Shown: positions 1 to 12,000 of the stretch, one piece after another
How positions within the stretch are numbered: position 1 is the first letter of the stretch
Layout: each line of letters begins with the position of its first letter
Source of the DNA: Callorhinus ursinus
Taxonomy: Eukaryota; Chordata; Mammalia; Carnivora; Otariidae
DNA length: 64,000 bases
NCBI RefSeq assembly: GCF_003265705.1
Contig: NW_020312904.1
Coordinates: 5,490,940 to 5,554,939 of the forward strand
Reading direction: 5' to 3'
Program-made: the position numbers and the translations under genes
The notes under the pieces: model-generated
Told to the model about the DNA's origin: nothing
Database searches by the model: none
What the model saw: the letters and a program-made list of their open reading frames with translations, nothing else

Positions 1-1140
1 GGACTTTATCAGGGACAGTGGGGAGCCATAGCAGGGTTTGAGCAGGGGCATGCCTTGGTCAGGTTTATCTTTTTAGAGTCTGCTCTGGCAGAGGAGCTGG
101 AGGGGCTCCTCGGGGAGACGAAGGAGGCGTGGGACAGGTCTTGGGCTCAACAGCCCAACAGACTCCATCTACCTGCTGCCTGTTGAACACAGAGCCACAG
201 CTTGGTAGTGGCCTCAGGAGACCCTGGAGGACGTATGGTCTGGGAGCCTGGAGAATTATCAGTCTTGGTCCCTGGGGAGAGAACAGAGAAATTCCTGGGA
301 CGCTCATCCTCTAAAACCAGCTTCCTCACCACTTCCGATCCCACCAGCCCTCCCTTCAGCTCCCAGACACCATCTCTTGCCTTCCTGGGACATGCACTTA
401 TTGAGCACTTACTGTATGCCTGACACTCAGAACTTCTTTTGGAGCAAAGCATGAGCCCCCCACCTAAAAGGCCTGCAACGCATTACCTGCACCCCCCAGT
501 CCCAGGCACAAGCTCCGAGCGTGACCCACACCGACCCTGGTCCAGGTTGCTTCTTGCTTCACCTCGGGCCCCAGCGCTGCATCCTACAGGGCCTGTAGTG
601 CCATAGGTGTCCAGTGAATGGGCTCTGAAAGACAGATTGAGGAGTACAGGATGGGCAGGGTAGACCCACTCCTAAAAGAGCAACCAACTGGCAAACACAG
701 CAGACATTCTGCTTTTGGAAAAATTTAATAACACAGTGGCACTTGTTCATGGAGACTAATAGAAACACCACAGAATCCCATACTGCTAAAACAGCCAGGG
801 GATGGCTAGTTTGTCCGGGAAGCATCTCCCAGGAGCCTACTATGTGTTGGGGAGAGAAGATGCCAGGCTGTCTGCCCTCAGAGAGGCAGGAGGTTGACAG
901 GTGCTCATGACACTGGGGACAAAAAAGGGCAGCTGAGGACGGGGGGAAGAAGAGCAGGTGCAGCCCGGGGACGTTTCAGAAGGTTGTGTGTGCACATCAG
1001 AGGAATAAGATTTTAGGATGAGGATAAACAGGAGACGGAGAGCCCCGCAGAGGGACGAGGCTCAAGAGTCTGGAAAGAGCATGGTAGGAGATCCGCTGGC
1101 CAAAACATCCACCTTCCGGGAAGGCGCTCCGAGGCAGTAA
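1..1140. other. Intergenic, no gene; only short relics
   Basis: GC-moderate DNA without a defensible coding exon. Short phrases such as TTATTGAGCACTTACTGTATG (about 398-420) are the interspersed L2/MIR-end type signature on the minus strand. They are too short to bound. Confidence 0.45.
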
Positions 1141-1144
1141 CTGC

Positions 1145-1450
1145 AATTGCTTATGTATAGTCCCAAATCAGAAACAAGCTAAGTGCCCAGCAAGAGGGGA
1201 TTGGTTTTGAAAAATCACAGTATGCCCAGAGAATCTCAAGCAACCACATGATGCTGCTGAAATGTGATATGGCAGGAAAAGCATGTCCCTGCTCAGCACA
1301 CATCCCATGAGCCAGTGAAGTAGCTGACACCAGAATGCTCCTGATTCTGTTTTGAAAAAAGAAAGAGGGAAGGAAAAAAGAAGGGAGGGAGTATGTCCCG
1401 CAAAATAGCCCTGGGGATAAGATGATGGGTGATTTTTAACTTTATTGATG
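1145..1450 (+). repeat. Old L1 (L1M-type) 3' fragment
   Basis: GCTAAGTGCCCAGCAAGAGG and GGATTGGTTTTGAAAAATCA followed by a one-base-per-event degraded copy of the L1M tail order (pre-tail region describing AAGCAACCACATGATG, then GAAAAAAGAAAGAGGG). Highly diverged, so the family is a guess. Confidence 0.5.
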
Positions 1451-2064
1451 GGACCCTTTGTAGCCTCCAACCTTTCTATGATCATCAGAATATGGTGAAA
1501 AATGGAGAGTGGGGGTGGGGCATTCAGAGCAAAGGGTGCACGTAGGGCGGGGGCTGGGATGGGCTGGAGGCATGGGCAAGGCCCGTGCCATGGAGGACCT
1601 CTCATGCCTCAGTGACAAAGGAGCTTAGGTTTCTGTGTCCTCCTTAGGTCCTCCATGGTGCCTGGCACACAGCCAGCGTGCAGGGCATGGTGATTTTTCG
1701 GCAGATAGTCACTGGGCTCCTGCAACGTGCCAGAACTGTGTCAGGCCCCAGCAATCACCCTGGCAGGGAAGGCCAGGCGATTTCAGAGAGGGGCTATCAG
1801 TATGTGCTGGAGGGGTCGGGAGAAGCTCCCTGGGGATGGAAGGATGAAGCCTGGCTTTGCACCCCCACCTGTGCCCCGTTATAACCTCCCCGGTCTCTGC
1901 CTGTCAGTCCAGGTCTGTCTGGATCCTGACACAGCCCAGAGGCAGGTCAAGTTCAAGGCAGCTGTCTGACATGGGCCTCACCCAGGACCTTCATCAAGCC
2001 CAGGCCCTGCCCACCTCCGGTCAGGTACAACCCACAATGAGTGCCCCCGACTCCTGAGCCAGGC

Positions 2065-2225
2065 CCTGACTGTTGGTTCAAATCCTGCCTCTGCCACTTA
2101 CAGGTATCCTGACTCTGAAACTCGGTCTCTTGATCTTTATTGTTGTAAAGTTGATACAACAATCGCAACCCCAGGGACGGTGCATGTGGACGGCCCGGTA
2201 CACAGCTGGCTCTCAGCTAGGGCGG
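2065..2225 (+). repeat. MIR relic
   Basis: TTGGTTCAAATCCTGCCTCTGCCACTTACA at 2073-2102 is the MIR core; the 3' half is degraded. Confidence 0.7.
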
Positions 2226-2261
2226 CTAGCTAATGCTGTTAGCAAGACCCGTTCTAGACCC

Positions 2262-2425
2262 TGAGTCTAGGGCTCTGGATTCTAAGCCAGTTCTGCCAAC
2301 TTGCTTGGGACCTTGGCACATTCTCTTGTTTCCCTGAGCCTCAATTTTCTCAGCTTCGGGAGAAAAATGATGTAATCGCTTGCTCCCGTGTTGGGTCAAA
2401 GATGAAATGAGAAGACGTGGAAGGA
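2262..2425 (+). repeat. MIR relic
   Basis: CTGGATTCTAAGCCAGTTCT, then GGGACCTTGGCACATTCTC, then CTGAGCCTCAATTTTCTCAG: MIR order, directly after another MIR. Confidence 0.7.
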
Positions 2426-2679
2426 CCCCAGAAGCTCCCTCCTCTTGCCACTGACTGAGGTTCCAGCCAGGCTGCCGTCCAAATGAGTCCCCGCCCCCGT
2501 TCCAGGACACTCCCTCCATATGACCCTTGAGCTGTCACCCAGACAGCCAGGTACAGAGAGGGGCCCAGTCTACAGTGAGCCTCAGAACACTAGCTAGCTG
2601 ATCATGCCACAGGGGGCGGCTCCAGGCAGACTTTTGTCGCTAGAAAACGGGCCCGAGATATGCCTCAGGACAGGTGTCC

Positions 2680-2694
2680 TCTGCCCCCTGGTGA
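2680..2694 (-). promoter_or_regulatory. Candidate CTCF site
   Basis: The minus strand reads TCACCAGGGGGCAGA, which agrees with the CTCF core consensus at all but the two edge positions. This is sequence match only; occupancy is unknown. Confidence 0.4.
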
Positions 2695-2944
2695 TGCTGC
2701 TCCAGGCTGGAAGTCCCCAGGAGCTGGACAGAGGCCACACCCAGGCAGGGCCAGCCCCCTCTGCAGGCTGCAGAGGAGCATGCTGCAGCTCACAACTCTC
2801 CAGGGACAGGGAGGGTGAGGGAGGCACTGGATGTTAGCTCCTGACACCCATGCCAACCCTCTGGTCACCACTGTTGAGCATCCCCCTGTGGGTGGCCCGG
2901 GCTGCCAGCACCCATGGCCTGGCCCCTCACATGCTGCCTGTGAG

Positions 2945-3150
2945 CCTTTTATTGTTTTTAGAGAACTTTTCCAGAATCCTTGTAGCTGGTTTATGTCTCA
3001 CAACAGCCTGGCTGGGACCTCAGCTAGGGGCAACCTACCCTGTGAAGGAAGACTGTAAAGCCCATTTTACAGATGAAGAAACGGAGCCTCCAAGAGGTCT
3101 GGAGACCTGTCCAGCTAGTATATGCTAAAGTTGAGACTGCAAGGCCAATC
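2945..3150 (-). repeat. MIR relic
   Basis: CCCATTTTACAGATGAAGAAACGGAGCC at 3060-3087, preceded by a degraded minus-strand MIR 3' portion. Confidence 0.75.
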
Positions 3151-4170
3151 TTCACACTTCAGGGCACCTGCTCTCCCCTCCACACGCTCTGCTCCCCCCT
3201 CAGGTGCCCAGCCAGCTCCTTCCAACTCCTCTAAAGGCCCCAACATATCTCAGGTACCATCCCAACAATGGCAGGGGCCGCTGGGCTCTGCTGAGCTGTC
3301 CAGGGTCCTGGCCAGGCCCAGCCCTGCCCCGAAGCCTGCGCTGATCCCTCCCCCGGCTCTCACTTCTTCCCACCTCCTGGATATCAAAGAAGTGAGAACA
3401 TGTGGAGTTGGGCCTGTCCCAGGGACCCCTGTGAGCCCTGAGATACCACACTCAACTCACAGTTGGTTTCCTTTTCTGAAGAATGGCTGCAACATGGGGC
3501 CAGGCCAGGAGGTAGCTCATATTTAATAAACTTCCACAGATAATAGAGCCCCCTCCTTGGGGCCAGGCAAAGCCAGAGCTGCAGAGAGACTGGACCTGGC
3601 CCTGCCCTTGAGCAATGGGTCCAGGGAGTGTGGGTCTTGGAAACTAACAATGACCACATGCTGAGGAACAGAGTGGGACACGGGCTGGGGGAGCACAAGG
3701 GACCTCCCACCCCTCCCAGAGGGCAGAGAAGGGGAGGTACTTGGGGAGTGCCTGGTGACAAGAGTGAAGGGAAGAGGGCATTCTGGGGCAGGGATGGACT
3801 AAGCAAAGACCTGAAGGCAGGAGTCCGAAAGGAGCCTGGGGTAGAGGAGGGAGGGACCCAGGATCTCCAAGTCCAGAGGTCAGCCCCAGAGGAAGGTGGG
3901 CCTGGTGTACCTGGTCGGATCCCACGGGCAGTAGCTGGTGTGAAGTGGGGACAGAGAGATAGCGGAGAGACCCCCCCCAACCCCAGAGGTAGGAAGGCCA
4001 GGGCTCCATGACTTTTGGATGTAGTAACAATATCTAGTCCCAGTCACTCTACATATGTCTCCTCCTTCAACCCTCATGACCCCACACCAGCTCAGTGTGG
4101 AGCGGTGGGCAGGGACTGGGACACAGTGGGGTCCGCAGGCTGCCAACATCCCCTCCAGCTGAGCTTAGGA
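3151..4170. other. Intergenic, GC-rich; faint old relic near 3740-3830
   Basis: No gene recognised. The phrase GGACTAAGCAAAGACCTGAAGG near 3795-3816 is a widespread ancient-repeat phrase (also echoed at 9950-10640, 49550-49780 and 51720-52010). I cannot name the family with confidence. Confidence 0.4.
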
Positions 4171-4174
4171 TTTC

Positions 4175-4262
4175 CTCGACGTTCCTGAGCTCTGTGTCCC
4201 CGTCTGAATAATCGGAGAAGGTACCGCCTGGCCCGGTCCCGGTGAGGACTGAGTCAACTGTC
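4175..4262 (+). repeat. MIR fragment
   Basis: CTGAGCTCTGTGTCCCCGTCTGAATAAT and the following GTGAGGACTGAGTCAA keep the MIR downstream half. Confidence 0.5.
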
Positions 4263-5189
4263 AACCAGACCTGAACGTCAGGCTCTCTGTCCTTGGGGAT
4301 ATTTGACTCCACTGCTGGAGCTCACCAGAATTCTCTCAGAGTGGCTCTGGCCACTGCAGGAGCCCCTGTGTCTTTATCTGTCTGGGAGAGCCACCTAGGA
4401 GCTGCCCTACCCCAATTACTCTATCCAAAACGGTCGGATGTGTGGGCACCGGGACACAGGGGACCCCATCCCTATGAGGACCTCACAGAGGGCCCGGTTG
4501 CCGCAGCCAGTCACAGGAGCACTGGACTGGAGTCAGACCGTCTGACCCCAGAGCCATTGGTGCCGGAGCCAAACACGGAGAAGGGAGCAAATGACTGGGG
4601 GACGGGGGGTGCTCCTGGGACCCAGGAAAAGGGTGAGTGGGGGGTCTTGGCTCTGGCTGCGGGAGCTCAGACTCAGACCACTGCTGCCCCCAGCCACACC
4701 AGGAAGACTGTGGGAGGCTTGGATAAGATGCCCAGGACATGAGCCTGGGTCTCTGCACAGGTACCCCACCGGGACCCCTCAGACAGCAGGGCCCCCAGGG
4801 TGGGCCGACCCTGGAACGAACACCCTGGAAAACAGGGAGCTGGGAGGTGAAGACACTAGGTACCAGCTGAGAGCGGGCACCTCCTTCAAATGCAATGAGA
4901 CCTGGAACCCTGTGCCCCACTTCGTGTCCCTCACTCCTGAATCAGACAGCACCCCGCCTCCCAAATCCAACCCCTCCCATATCCACGGCCTTCCACGGGC
5001 TCCCTGCTCCCCACACTGCAGTCACGGTGCCCCTCCCCTGCATGGAAACACTTGGTGTCTCCCCACTGCTCCTAAGTCTGCATCCTGCCCATCCCACTCA
5101 GGATGCACCTGCCCAGGCAACCCATCCCTCCTGGGCCCACCCTGGGACCATAACTCCTCTACCTTCTGCTTCGGCCCATGGCCAGCAGT

Positions 5190-5285
5190 GGGATCAAGAG
5201 CCAAGGGGGCAGCCGTGCAGGCAGGCCTGGGGTCCAGGGGATCAAGAGCCAAGGGGGCAGCCGTGCAGGCCTGGGGTCCAGCAGC
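5190..5285. repeat. Two-copy 48-bp tandem repeat
   Basis: GATCAAGAGCCAAGGGGGCA begins at 5192 and again at 5240, followed in both by GCCGTGCAGGC and CTGGGGTCCA. The first copy carries an extra GCAG. Recent local duplication. Confidence 0.85.
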
Positions 5286-5449
5286 AAGTGAGGCTGGAGC
5301 TTCTTACCACCCAGATACATCCCTGGAGCCAGCCCCTAAGCCACCCCAAAGCCCCACCCCCATTTCTTTCTGCTGAAAGCTCCCCTCTCCCAGCACACCG
5401 CACCTGAGAGAGGCGGGGTAATGGGGGAGAGCATAGTCTGAGGTGTCCA

Positions 5450-5595
5450 AAGGCCTGGGCTGGGGCCCTAGGCAAGGCGCTTGACCTATTGCCTCCCTGG
5501 TAAAACGAGGGTAAAGCCACCTGCCTTGTTAGGTTGTGCTGACTACCTGGGATGAGGATGATGGGCTGCTGAGTGCTGGCTGCGACTCTCAGCAA
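5450..5595 (+). repeat. MIR relic
   Basis: CCCTAGGCAAGGCGCTTGACC, TAAAACGAGGGTAAAGCCAC and a GGTTGTGCTGA segment in MIR order. Confidence 0.65.
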
Positions 5596-5599
5596 GTTC

Positions 5600-6415
5600 A
5601 AATCAGTGACAGTCCCCGGGAGCCCCGGCAGGCCCCTGCCCCAGGCCCTCCTTGACCACTGGTGTCCCCGTGCTCAGCTATTCACTGCTGGACCCCAGCT
5701 CCGTTCCTACCACCAGCAGCCTCTCAGCAGACACTTAATGCACCCGATGTAGTATACAGAGGAACCCCAGGAAGCACCCCCACTCTTGGTGATGCCGGAA
5801 ATCTCCCCGCTGGGGAGCTGTTATCCGTGCTGAAAGGCAGAATCCCAGTGCAGCATTACAATAGGTGGGGGAACAGCAGAGCTGGGGGAGGCCAAGCCAG
5901 CCTCCTCATGCAGATGGCCCCCAGCCCCCTCCTTCAGAAAGGAAGCCCCCCACATCCGTGCAGGGCATCTTGGGTCTCTATTTGCCTGTCTCCCATGACC
6001 ATCCTGCCCTGCTCCCCCAGGGACCCGTCCCATCTTCAGGGTATTTCCTGTCAGAAGTTCTTCCTTCTGTTGAGCTTGTAGCTTCTTCTGCGCCTTGCTC
6101 CCCACCCCACCTCCAGGGCTGCACAGCATCCTTGGCTCCCTCCAAGAGCCATGAGGGGCCCTGAGGCCACCAGCAGAACTCCCTGAGTCTGCTCCTTCCC
6201 AGAGCCACAGTCCCTCAGCTAACCTGGCCATACGCCCCCTGCCCATCTGGGTTCTCTCCTCCAGACGAGCCCCAGCTTCTCTCTGGGCTCGAGGTGTGAC
6301 ATCTTGATCAGCACTGTGGAAGTCATTCGCACCCTAGTCTGAATATTTCCAGCCCTTTCCTCATGGCATATTTGAGTCAGAATCATCAAAGGTAGGTGGG
6401 GAGAGATCTCGGTGC
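5600..6415. other. Intergenic, no element recognised
   Basis: GC-rich unique-looking DNA. Open frames on both strands overlap and show no recognisable domain. Confidence 0.4.
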
Positions 6416-6639
6416 CCTTCTATTCCAACCTCACCTTAAATTCCCCAATGTACAAATAGGAAACTGAGGCCCAGATTAGAAAAGAAACATAGGAGAGGGA
6501 ATGTTCTATCCCCAGATTAGAGGAAAGGATAAACAGTTCCTGAGGAGGCGGGTCAAGAGTGGGGTGAGGGGGCTGAAGACAGACTTTTGTGATTTCCCCA
6601 TCCGGGATTGTTGACGCCTGAGGCCGCAGGGGCTGCTGA

Positions 6640-6770
6640 TAAACCTTGCTGCTCTAAGTCGTCAGGATGGTCACCCATTTTACAGATGAGGAAAGTGAGG
6701 TCGGAGCCTTTGAGTGACTTACCAAAGGTGCATTGCAGCTGCCCAGATCTTCCTGCCCTTGACCTGCACC
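6640..6770 (-). repeat. MIR relic
   Basis: CACCCATTTTACAGATGAGGAAAGTGAGG at 6672-6700, followed by GTGACTTACCAAAGGTGCA. Confidence 0.75.
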
Positions 6771-6929
6771 TGCTTCCATCCTTGACAGCGCTCTCTGCAG
6801 GCAGCCGAGGGGAAGGGAAAGGTGTGTGTCTGTGCCGTCCCCAGGCCACCACCCTGATGAAAAAGCACCCATTCAGCCCCCCTCCTGGCTGCCATTCCCA
6901 TGCTCCCTTGCATGTCCTGCCGCCACAGT

Positions 6930-7110
6930 GCACTCAGAGGGGACAGGAGCTGCTACGTTTGAGCACACACATTATGCTCTTAATCCTCATAGCCACCCAG
7001 AAAGGTGGCATTCTTATTTCCAGGTTACAGATGACAAGCTGGGATGGAGACAAGGGACTTGCCCAAGGTCACACGTTGAGTCCCCGGGAGGGCTGCGGTG
7101 ACACCCAGTT
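6930..7110 (-). repeat. MIR relic
   Basis: TTAATCCTCATAGCCACCC, GGTTACAGATGACAAGCTGG and GGACTTGCCCAAGGTCACAC in minus-strand MIR order. Confidence 0.75.
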
Positions 7111-8015
7111 GTGACACCAGTGCATCCCTGGCCGCTGGCTCTCTGCTGCTGCCTGGCCCACCTTCCACTGGGTGCCCAGAGCAGACATCACTACTCACAT
7201 GCTCTCACGTGCTCCCAGGGCTAGAGCCTCAGATCCTTGCACGGGGCCCCAGGCAGCTACTGTGAAGAACTGGCCCTAGAAACATCTACTTGCCTCTCTC
7301 AAAGGACCTGCTGGACCTGCGGATCTCCTACCTGCCTGCAGGGCCTCACCGGGAAGCTCCCTGCCCCGCTGTGTGTAACAGAAGCAGTCACTTCCCTGCT
7401 GGGTTGGGTCTGAAGCTGACCAGGGACTCACGGTGGTGTCCTGGGGCTCCCCAGCCCTGCACAACCCCCTCTCTTCCCAGAGACCAGCCCTTTCCTCGTA
7501 GTTCTCCCCCCAACCAAACCCACCTTGAGGATGGCCGTGTTTTTGCACCACTGAGCCGCGAAACCCCAGCCTAAACCCGAAGCCGAAGCCCCCTCGCAGA
7601 CTGCCCCTCCAGTTTCCGGGCCCCCTATAGCCAATACCCCTTCTCCACTTCGTTGAGCACCCCCGGGGGACCAGCTCCTCTCCACCTGCCTTCTTACCTG
7701 CTCACATCTCCTGACCTCAGAAATAAGACTTCTGTCCCTCCCACATCACCCTCACCAACAGCCGCCTGGTGCCCACGATGGTCCAGCTCATCCCCAGCCG
7801 TGTAGGCCTCTCCCCCTGCCATCAGCACAGAGTCCAGCCTCCTGGCCGTGGCCCTCAAATCTTCGTGTCCTGGTCCTGGGGACATCTCCAGTGTCGCCCC
7901 ACCCCTCCACCCTATGCTCCAGACGCACTGACCGACTTCCTTCCGGTTGGCGCTGGGACTCCATTCCGGTTCAGTCTTCTTCCCCCATGGGAAGTAACCA
8001 CAGCAGCAGTAACAA
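7111..8015. other. Intergenic, no element recognised
   Basis: GC-rich, pyrimidine-leaning sequence with no exon or repeat that I can support. Confidence 0.4.
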
Positions 8016-8019
8016 AGCG

Positions 8020-8300
8020 GTCCCTTGTTTAGAACTACTATGCGCCAGGCATCGTGCTAAAACAGATCAGGTAATCCCATCCTCCATCAGCTCGATTTTA
8101 TTCACTGATTCCAAAAACATATGTTGAGCACCTACTGTGTGCCACGCCTTTTGGTGAGCACTAGGGCACAGCAGTGAACTGCAATGTGGGTATCATTGCT
8201 CCCAGGGCGCAGCTGTGGCCCCACAGGCTCAGAGAGGCTAAGAGGCCTGCCAGGGCTCACACAGCCACGAGGTAGACTCTACGCCCGCTCATCCCCCCAA
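8020..8300 (-). repeat. L2/MIR-type relics
   Basis: TACTATGCGCCAGGCATCGTG (8038) and TTGAGCACCTACTGTGTGCC (8123) are two adjacent copies of the same ancient 3'-end phrase; GGCTCAGAGAGGCTAAGAGG then CTCACACAGCC (8226-8264) is MIR minus strand. Confidence 0.6.
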
Positions 8301-8629
8301 TGCCATGGCCTCCCCAGGGGCCACCCACTCCAAATGGGCCCGAGAATCCTGCCCGCCCGCCCCTCCCCCCTCGGTTGCCCTGGAGCCCAGCACCCTCAGC
8401 CCTTTGTTCTCCTGCCTGGGAGCCCCCTCCCACCATCCCCACGGCCAAGCCGCCAGCAACTTTCCTCGGCCCGAGGCAGCCAGAGGGAGGGCCAGCAGCT
8501 TCTCTGGCACACACCCGCCTCCGGCCACGTGTTCTCAGGCAGACGTCGGGCCAGCAGGGAGGGCACCCAGCCCCGGGCCCGTGGCTGCAGGAGGAGGAAA
8601 GGGTCAGTGCTGGGGGATCCAGCCCTCCC

Positions 8630-8720
8630 CGTTACAAATCAGGAAACTGAGGCCGGGGATCTGTCTGCCTCTTTCGAAACGGTCTGAATTAGTTAAATCG
8701 ACCCACCAGGTGACAATCAG
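8630..8720 (-). repeat. MIR fragment
   Basis: GTTACAAATCAGGAAACTGAGGCCGG is the MIR minus-strand core; the remainder is lost. Confidence 0.5.
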
Positions 8721-9729
8721 AGGTCTGGGGAAGGCACCTCCCCTGTGCTGGGATGCTCTCCATTCAACCCCCCAGTGGCCCCTCGGGGCTCAGCAAGGGT
8801 GGGCACTTCCTCAGAGGGTCCTGCCTTTCAACCCGGTCAAAGCTCCCTCTCGGCGTTCATAGCACACACCCCAGAAGACACCTGGCTGATTGTCAGCCCA
8901 AGGGGCACTTGACGGCCGAGGAAGTGGAGTGGGAAGTGGGAAGTTCAGGGGAAGGAAGTTCCAGGGGCTCCACTGTCCATCTGCTGGTGGCCCTGCTTCT
9001 CTCCATGTGTAGGCACATGGCTGGCCTTGCAGGACAGCTGTGCTTGGCTCCTAGAGGCTGGACCTCTGTCCCCATCCTGACTCTGAGGCCCCAGAGGCAG
9101 CTGAGGGCTGGGCGGGGACACCTGACCCCACAGAGTTGCCAGTAGCCTTAAGAAACTCTATCCCACACCTTTGGCAGTGGAGGTTTGGACGAGAGCCCAG
9201 CTCTGGCTCCAGGATCACCCCTTGACACTTCACTTCCTCCTCTGCCAAATGGATTCCTCCTGGTCAGGCTGGTGACAGTTGAAAGGAGGTGACAGATGCA
9301 GGGCCCTGCCTTTGCCCGTCTTCCTACCTCCCTCCCTTCAGTGAGAGCTGTGCGGGGTGGAGGGCCCCTGGAAAGAGGCAAAGGACCCCCGTCCTGTCCG
9401 GGGTCTACGTCTGCCACTTCAGGGGTGCCGCAGAGAAGTCCAGGCCAGGACGCGCAGGCCGCATGTCGCCTGTTGGAGGCAGGAGTCTAGGGCTGGCTGC
9501 CTGGCCCCACCACAAGGGAGAAGAGCATCTATCTGCAACAGGAGCCGAGGAGTGTAAGGAAAAGGGCTGATCTCTGGAAAGGTAGTGAGTTGACAAAAGG
9601 TCGAAAAACAAGTGTGTGAAAGGGAAAGACCCATGCAGCTCTGACGCCCTGACCCCCGCACCTTCAGCGCCCACCCGCTGGACCGCTCCAGGCCGGGGGT
9701 CCGCCTGTTCCAGCGGACTCATGAGCGAG

Positions 9730-9865
9730 CATCCCATTGGGCCGCTCTTGGGTCAGGTGTCCAGCCTGGACCAATCAGCCATGGCGGGGGGCGGGATCCC
9801 ATAGCGCAGAGTGAGTCTGGCCAATCCCAGAGAGAGGAGAATCTGTGGGCGGGGCAGGCGCGAGC
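9730..9865. promoter_or_regulatory. CCAAT/GC-box cluster, orphan promoter or enhancer candidate
   Basis: Inverted CCAAT (CCCATTGGGCC, 9734), perfect forward CCAAT (GGACCAATCAGC, CCAAT 9771-9775) followed at once by a YY1-like GCCATGGCGGGG, a third CCAAT (GGCCAATCCC, 9821-9825) and a GC box (GGGCGGGGC, 9847). The spacing of 35 and 50 bp fits NF-Y arrays. No recognisable gene starts beside it. It may drive a non-coding RNA or act as a distal element for SCUBE1, 45 kb away. Confidence 0.5.
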
Positions 9866-9949
9866 AGGTGGCTCCTCATTTTACCTGGGAGGGTGGCCGG
9901 CTCCCAGGTTTAAATGTCCCTCGGTTGTGTGTCCCGGCATTTTGGGACA

Positions 9950-10640
9950 AATCCAAAGTCCCGGTGATGCGAGGGAGCCAGATATGCTTCAGGTGAAGAG
10001 GAGGGAGAAGATGTGGGACATGGCCCCAGTGGAGAGGACGCTGACCGCAGGTGGGTGGACTTCCAGGCATGAAGCAGGAGGGACATGACGAGGTCCCTGT
10101 TTTGAGCAATGACGCTAGTTATGAGAGGCCAGGAGGTGATCCAGGAAGAGCAGGGACTGGATGCAGACAGGAATAGGAAAGTAAACTGTGACCCAAGCCA
10201 CTGGGGCAGGTGGGGGGAGGGGAACCTGCTGGCCAGGGTTCCAGGATGCGCAGCGTACTTGCTGGGTGAGGTGGGGAATCGAGGGAGGGAAGCCAGCTCG
10301 GGGGGAGGATGAAGAGGCCAGTCTGAAACATCTTGAGCCTGAGAGAGAGAAGGCAAGAGGGAGGTGGCCACAGGGGAGAGAGGCCTGGGCTGCCATCAGG
10401 GATTTGGACAGAGGTAGCCTGAAAGGTCAGGAGTATGGTCCAGATCGCCTGGGGGAATGCCTAGAAAAGGAGAGAGGTCAGGGCCGAGTCTGAGGAGCCC
10501 CGCATTCTAGAGAAGCAGGCAGGAAAGAATGGGGAGGGAAGCCGAAGGAGAATAGGAGGGACGAGCCCCAGTCCCGGAGGGCCTCAGTAAGAGAACTTGG
10601 ACTTCAGAACCAGAAGGTCATAGGAGACCTTGAGGAAAGG
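9950..10640. repeat. Ancient interspersed repeat relic, family not assigned
   Basis: Purine-rich prose with the phrases GAAGCAGGAGGGACATGACG, GCAATGACGCTAGTTATGAG and CCAGGAGGTGATCCAGGAAG. The same type of wording recurs in very old mammalian repeats. Strand and limits uncertain. Confidence 0.4.
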
Positions 10641-10849
10641 TTCCCCAAGGGGGCTGGAATGGTAGAAGTGAGAAGAGAGACACTCCCTGCAAACAGGACA
10701 CCTCTCTGTACCCCTGACTCTTCACACTTGGGAGCAACTCTCCATTGGGTTGGGAACAATGACCACAGGGGAAGAGATCTCTTTGGCTAGATGGAGCCAG
10801 TGTCTGAAACGTGTGGGAAATAGCAGCATTCCATTCCCAGGGCCCCCTA

Positions 10850-10950
10850 GCAAAGCCAGTGTTGTCCCCATTTCACAGATGGGAAAACAGGTGGAAGCAG
10901 CTCATCCAAAGACACACAGTCCAAGGCAGAACTGGGACCAGAGACCCTGG
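10850..10950 (-). repeat. MIR fragment
   Basis: GTCCCCATTTCACAGATGGGAAAACAGG and ATCCAAAGACACACAGTCC: MIR minus strand. Confidence 0.65.
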
Positions 10951-11054
10951 TGCCCAACCCTGCAGCCCCTCTTCCTGCCCCGTCCTGGCTCCAAGAGACA
11001 CTATGAGTAAACGTCATGGCCGTGGGATGGGCGTGGGGGGTGGGGCCAGGGTTA

Positions 11055-11235
11055 GACTTCCTCTCCCTGGGCCTCAGCCCTACCGTCCAGGAGCCTGAAC
11101 TGAGCCTCTCGAGCCACCAGATGAGGCCAGGAAGAGCTGTCAGAGCCTTAATGTCTTCATTTGTAAAAGAGGGTTTAAAGGCCTGGTTCCTAGGGCCAAT
11201 ATAAGATTGAAGTGAGTTGCCCTTGGGACAGTTAC
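11055..11235 (+). repeat. MIR relic
   Basis: CTTCCTCTCCCTGGGCCTCAG at 11059, then TCTTCATTTGTAAAAGAGGG at 11153, in MIR order but with an insertion of unrelated bases between. Confidence 0.5.
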
Positions 11236-11960
11236 CTGGCCTGGAGAGGGAGGAGCCGTGTTTCTGTTGGGTGTCGACCAACAAGAACAGGAAGGGAGTT
11301 AAAGATAAAGGGTCTGCCCCCAGGTAGCTGACGGTGCTGGGGGCCCCCCGCAGAGTCCCAGTACTCCTAGGAATGTGGTCTTGCACTTCCACTTCCGTGC
11401 CTTGGCCTGTACTGCACCTGCATCACGCCCCTCCTTGGAGGCCTCTGGGCTGACATGTCTCAACAGGGAGCTGGTCACGTTGTCCCCGCTGAGTCCTAGC
11501 GGAGCTCCTCTCTTTGACAGCGGCCATTGGTGTCACACAGGTGGCCCCTTTGAAGCTCCTGTTCAAAACAACCAGCCACCCATGGGCCCAGGAGGTGTGA
11601 GGAGGCCCAGTGGACCCCCCACCACCCTGGCTGGCAGGGAGGGAGGGCCGGTAGGACCAGGCACGCAGGAAGCTAGGTGTTTATGTTGCAAACAGAGGCT
11701 TTGGAGATTCAGTGTAGGGGAGGTGCAGACGCCCAGGTGCCTGTCGGGTGTGTTTGCCCGGGTAACACCGGGGCCCCAGGGGTTCTCACTGCCTCCCTCG
11801 TGCCCCAGAGCTTGATTAGCTCCACTGGTCACCCCAGTTGTGGGGTGCGTGCTGTGTGAGGGTGGAGGGATGCGCTTACCCCCACATTGTTGGGGGAGCA
11901 GCCTGTCTGTGCTCGCCCTCAGTGAGCTCGCCTCCTCCCAGATCAGCGGCCTGGCCCTGG

Positions 11961-12000
11961 TGCGCAGGTGAGCACAAACAGTGCGCAGGTGAGCAGAAAC
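11961..12000. repeat. 20-bp tandem duplication
   Basis: TGCGCAGGTGAGCA followed by CAAACA and then again GTGCGCAGGTGAGCAGAAAC: two adjacent copies. Confidence 0.8.

Noticed and set aside
3384..4030. Overlapping 127-198-codon frames on both strands
   Set aside because: GC-rich DNA with overlapping frames on both strands, no recognisable family and no clear splice or start context.
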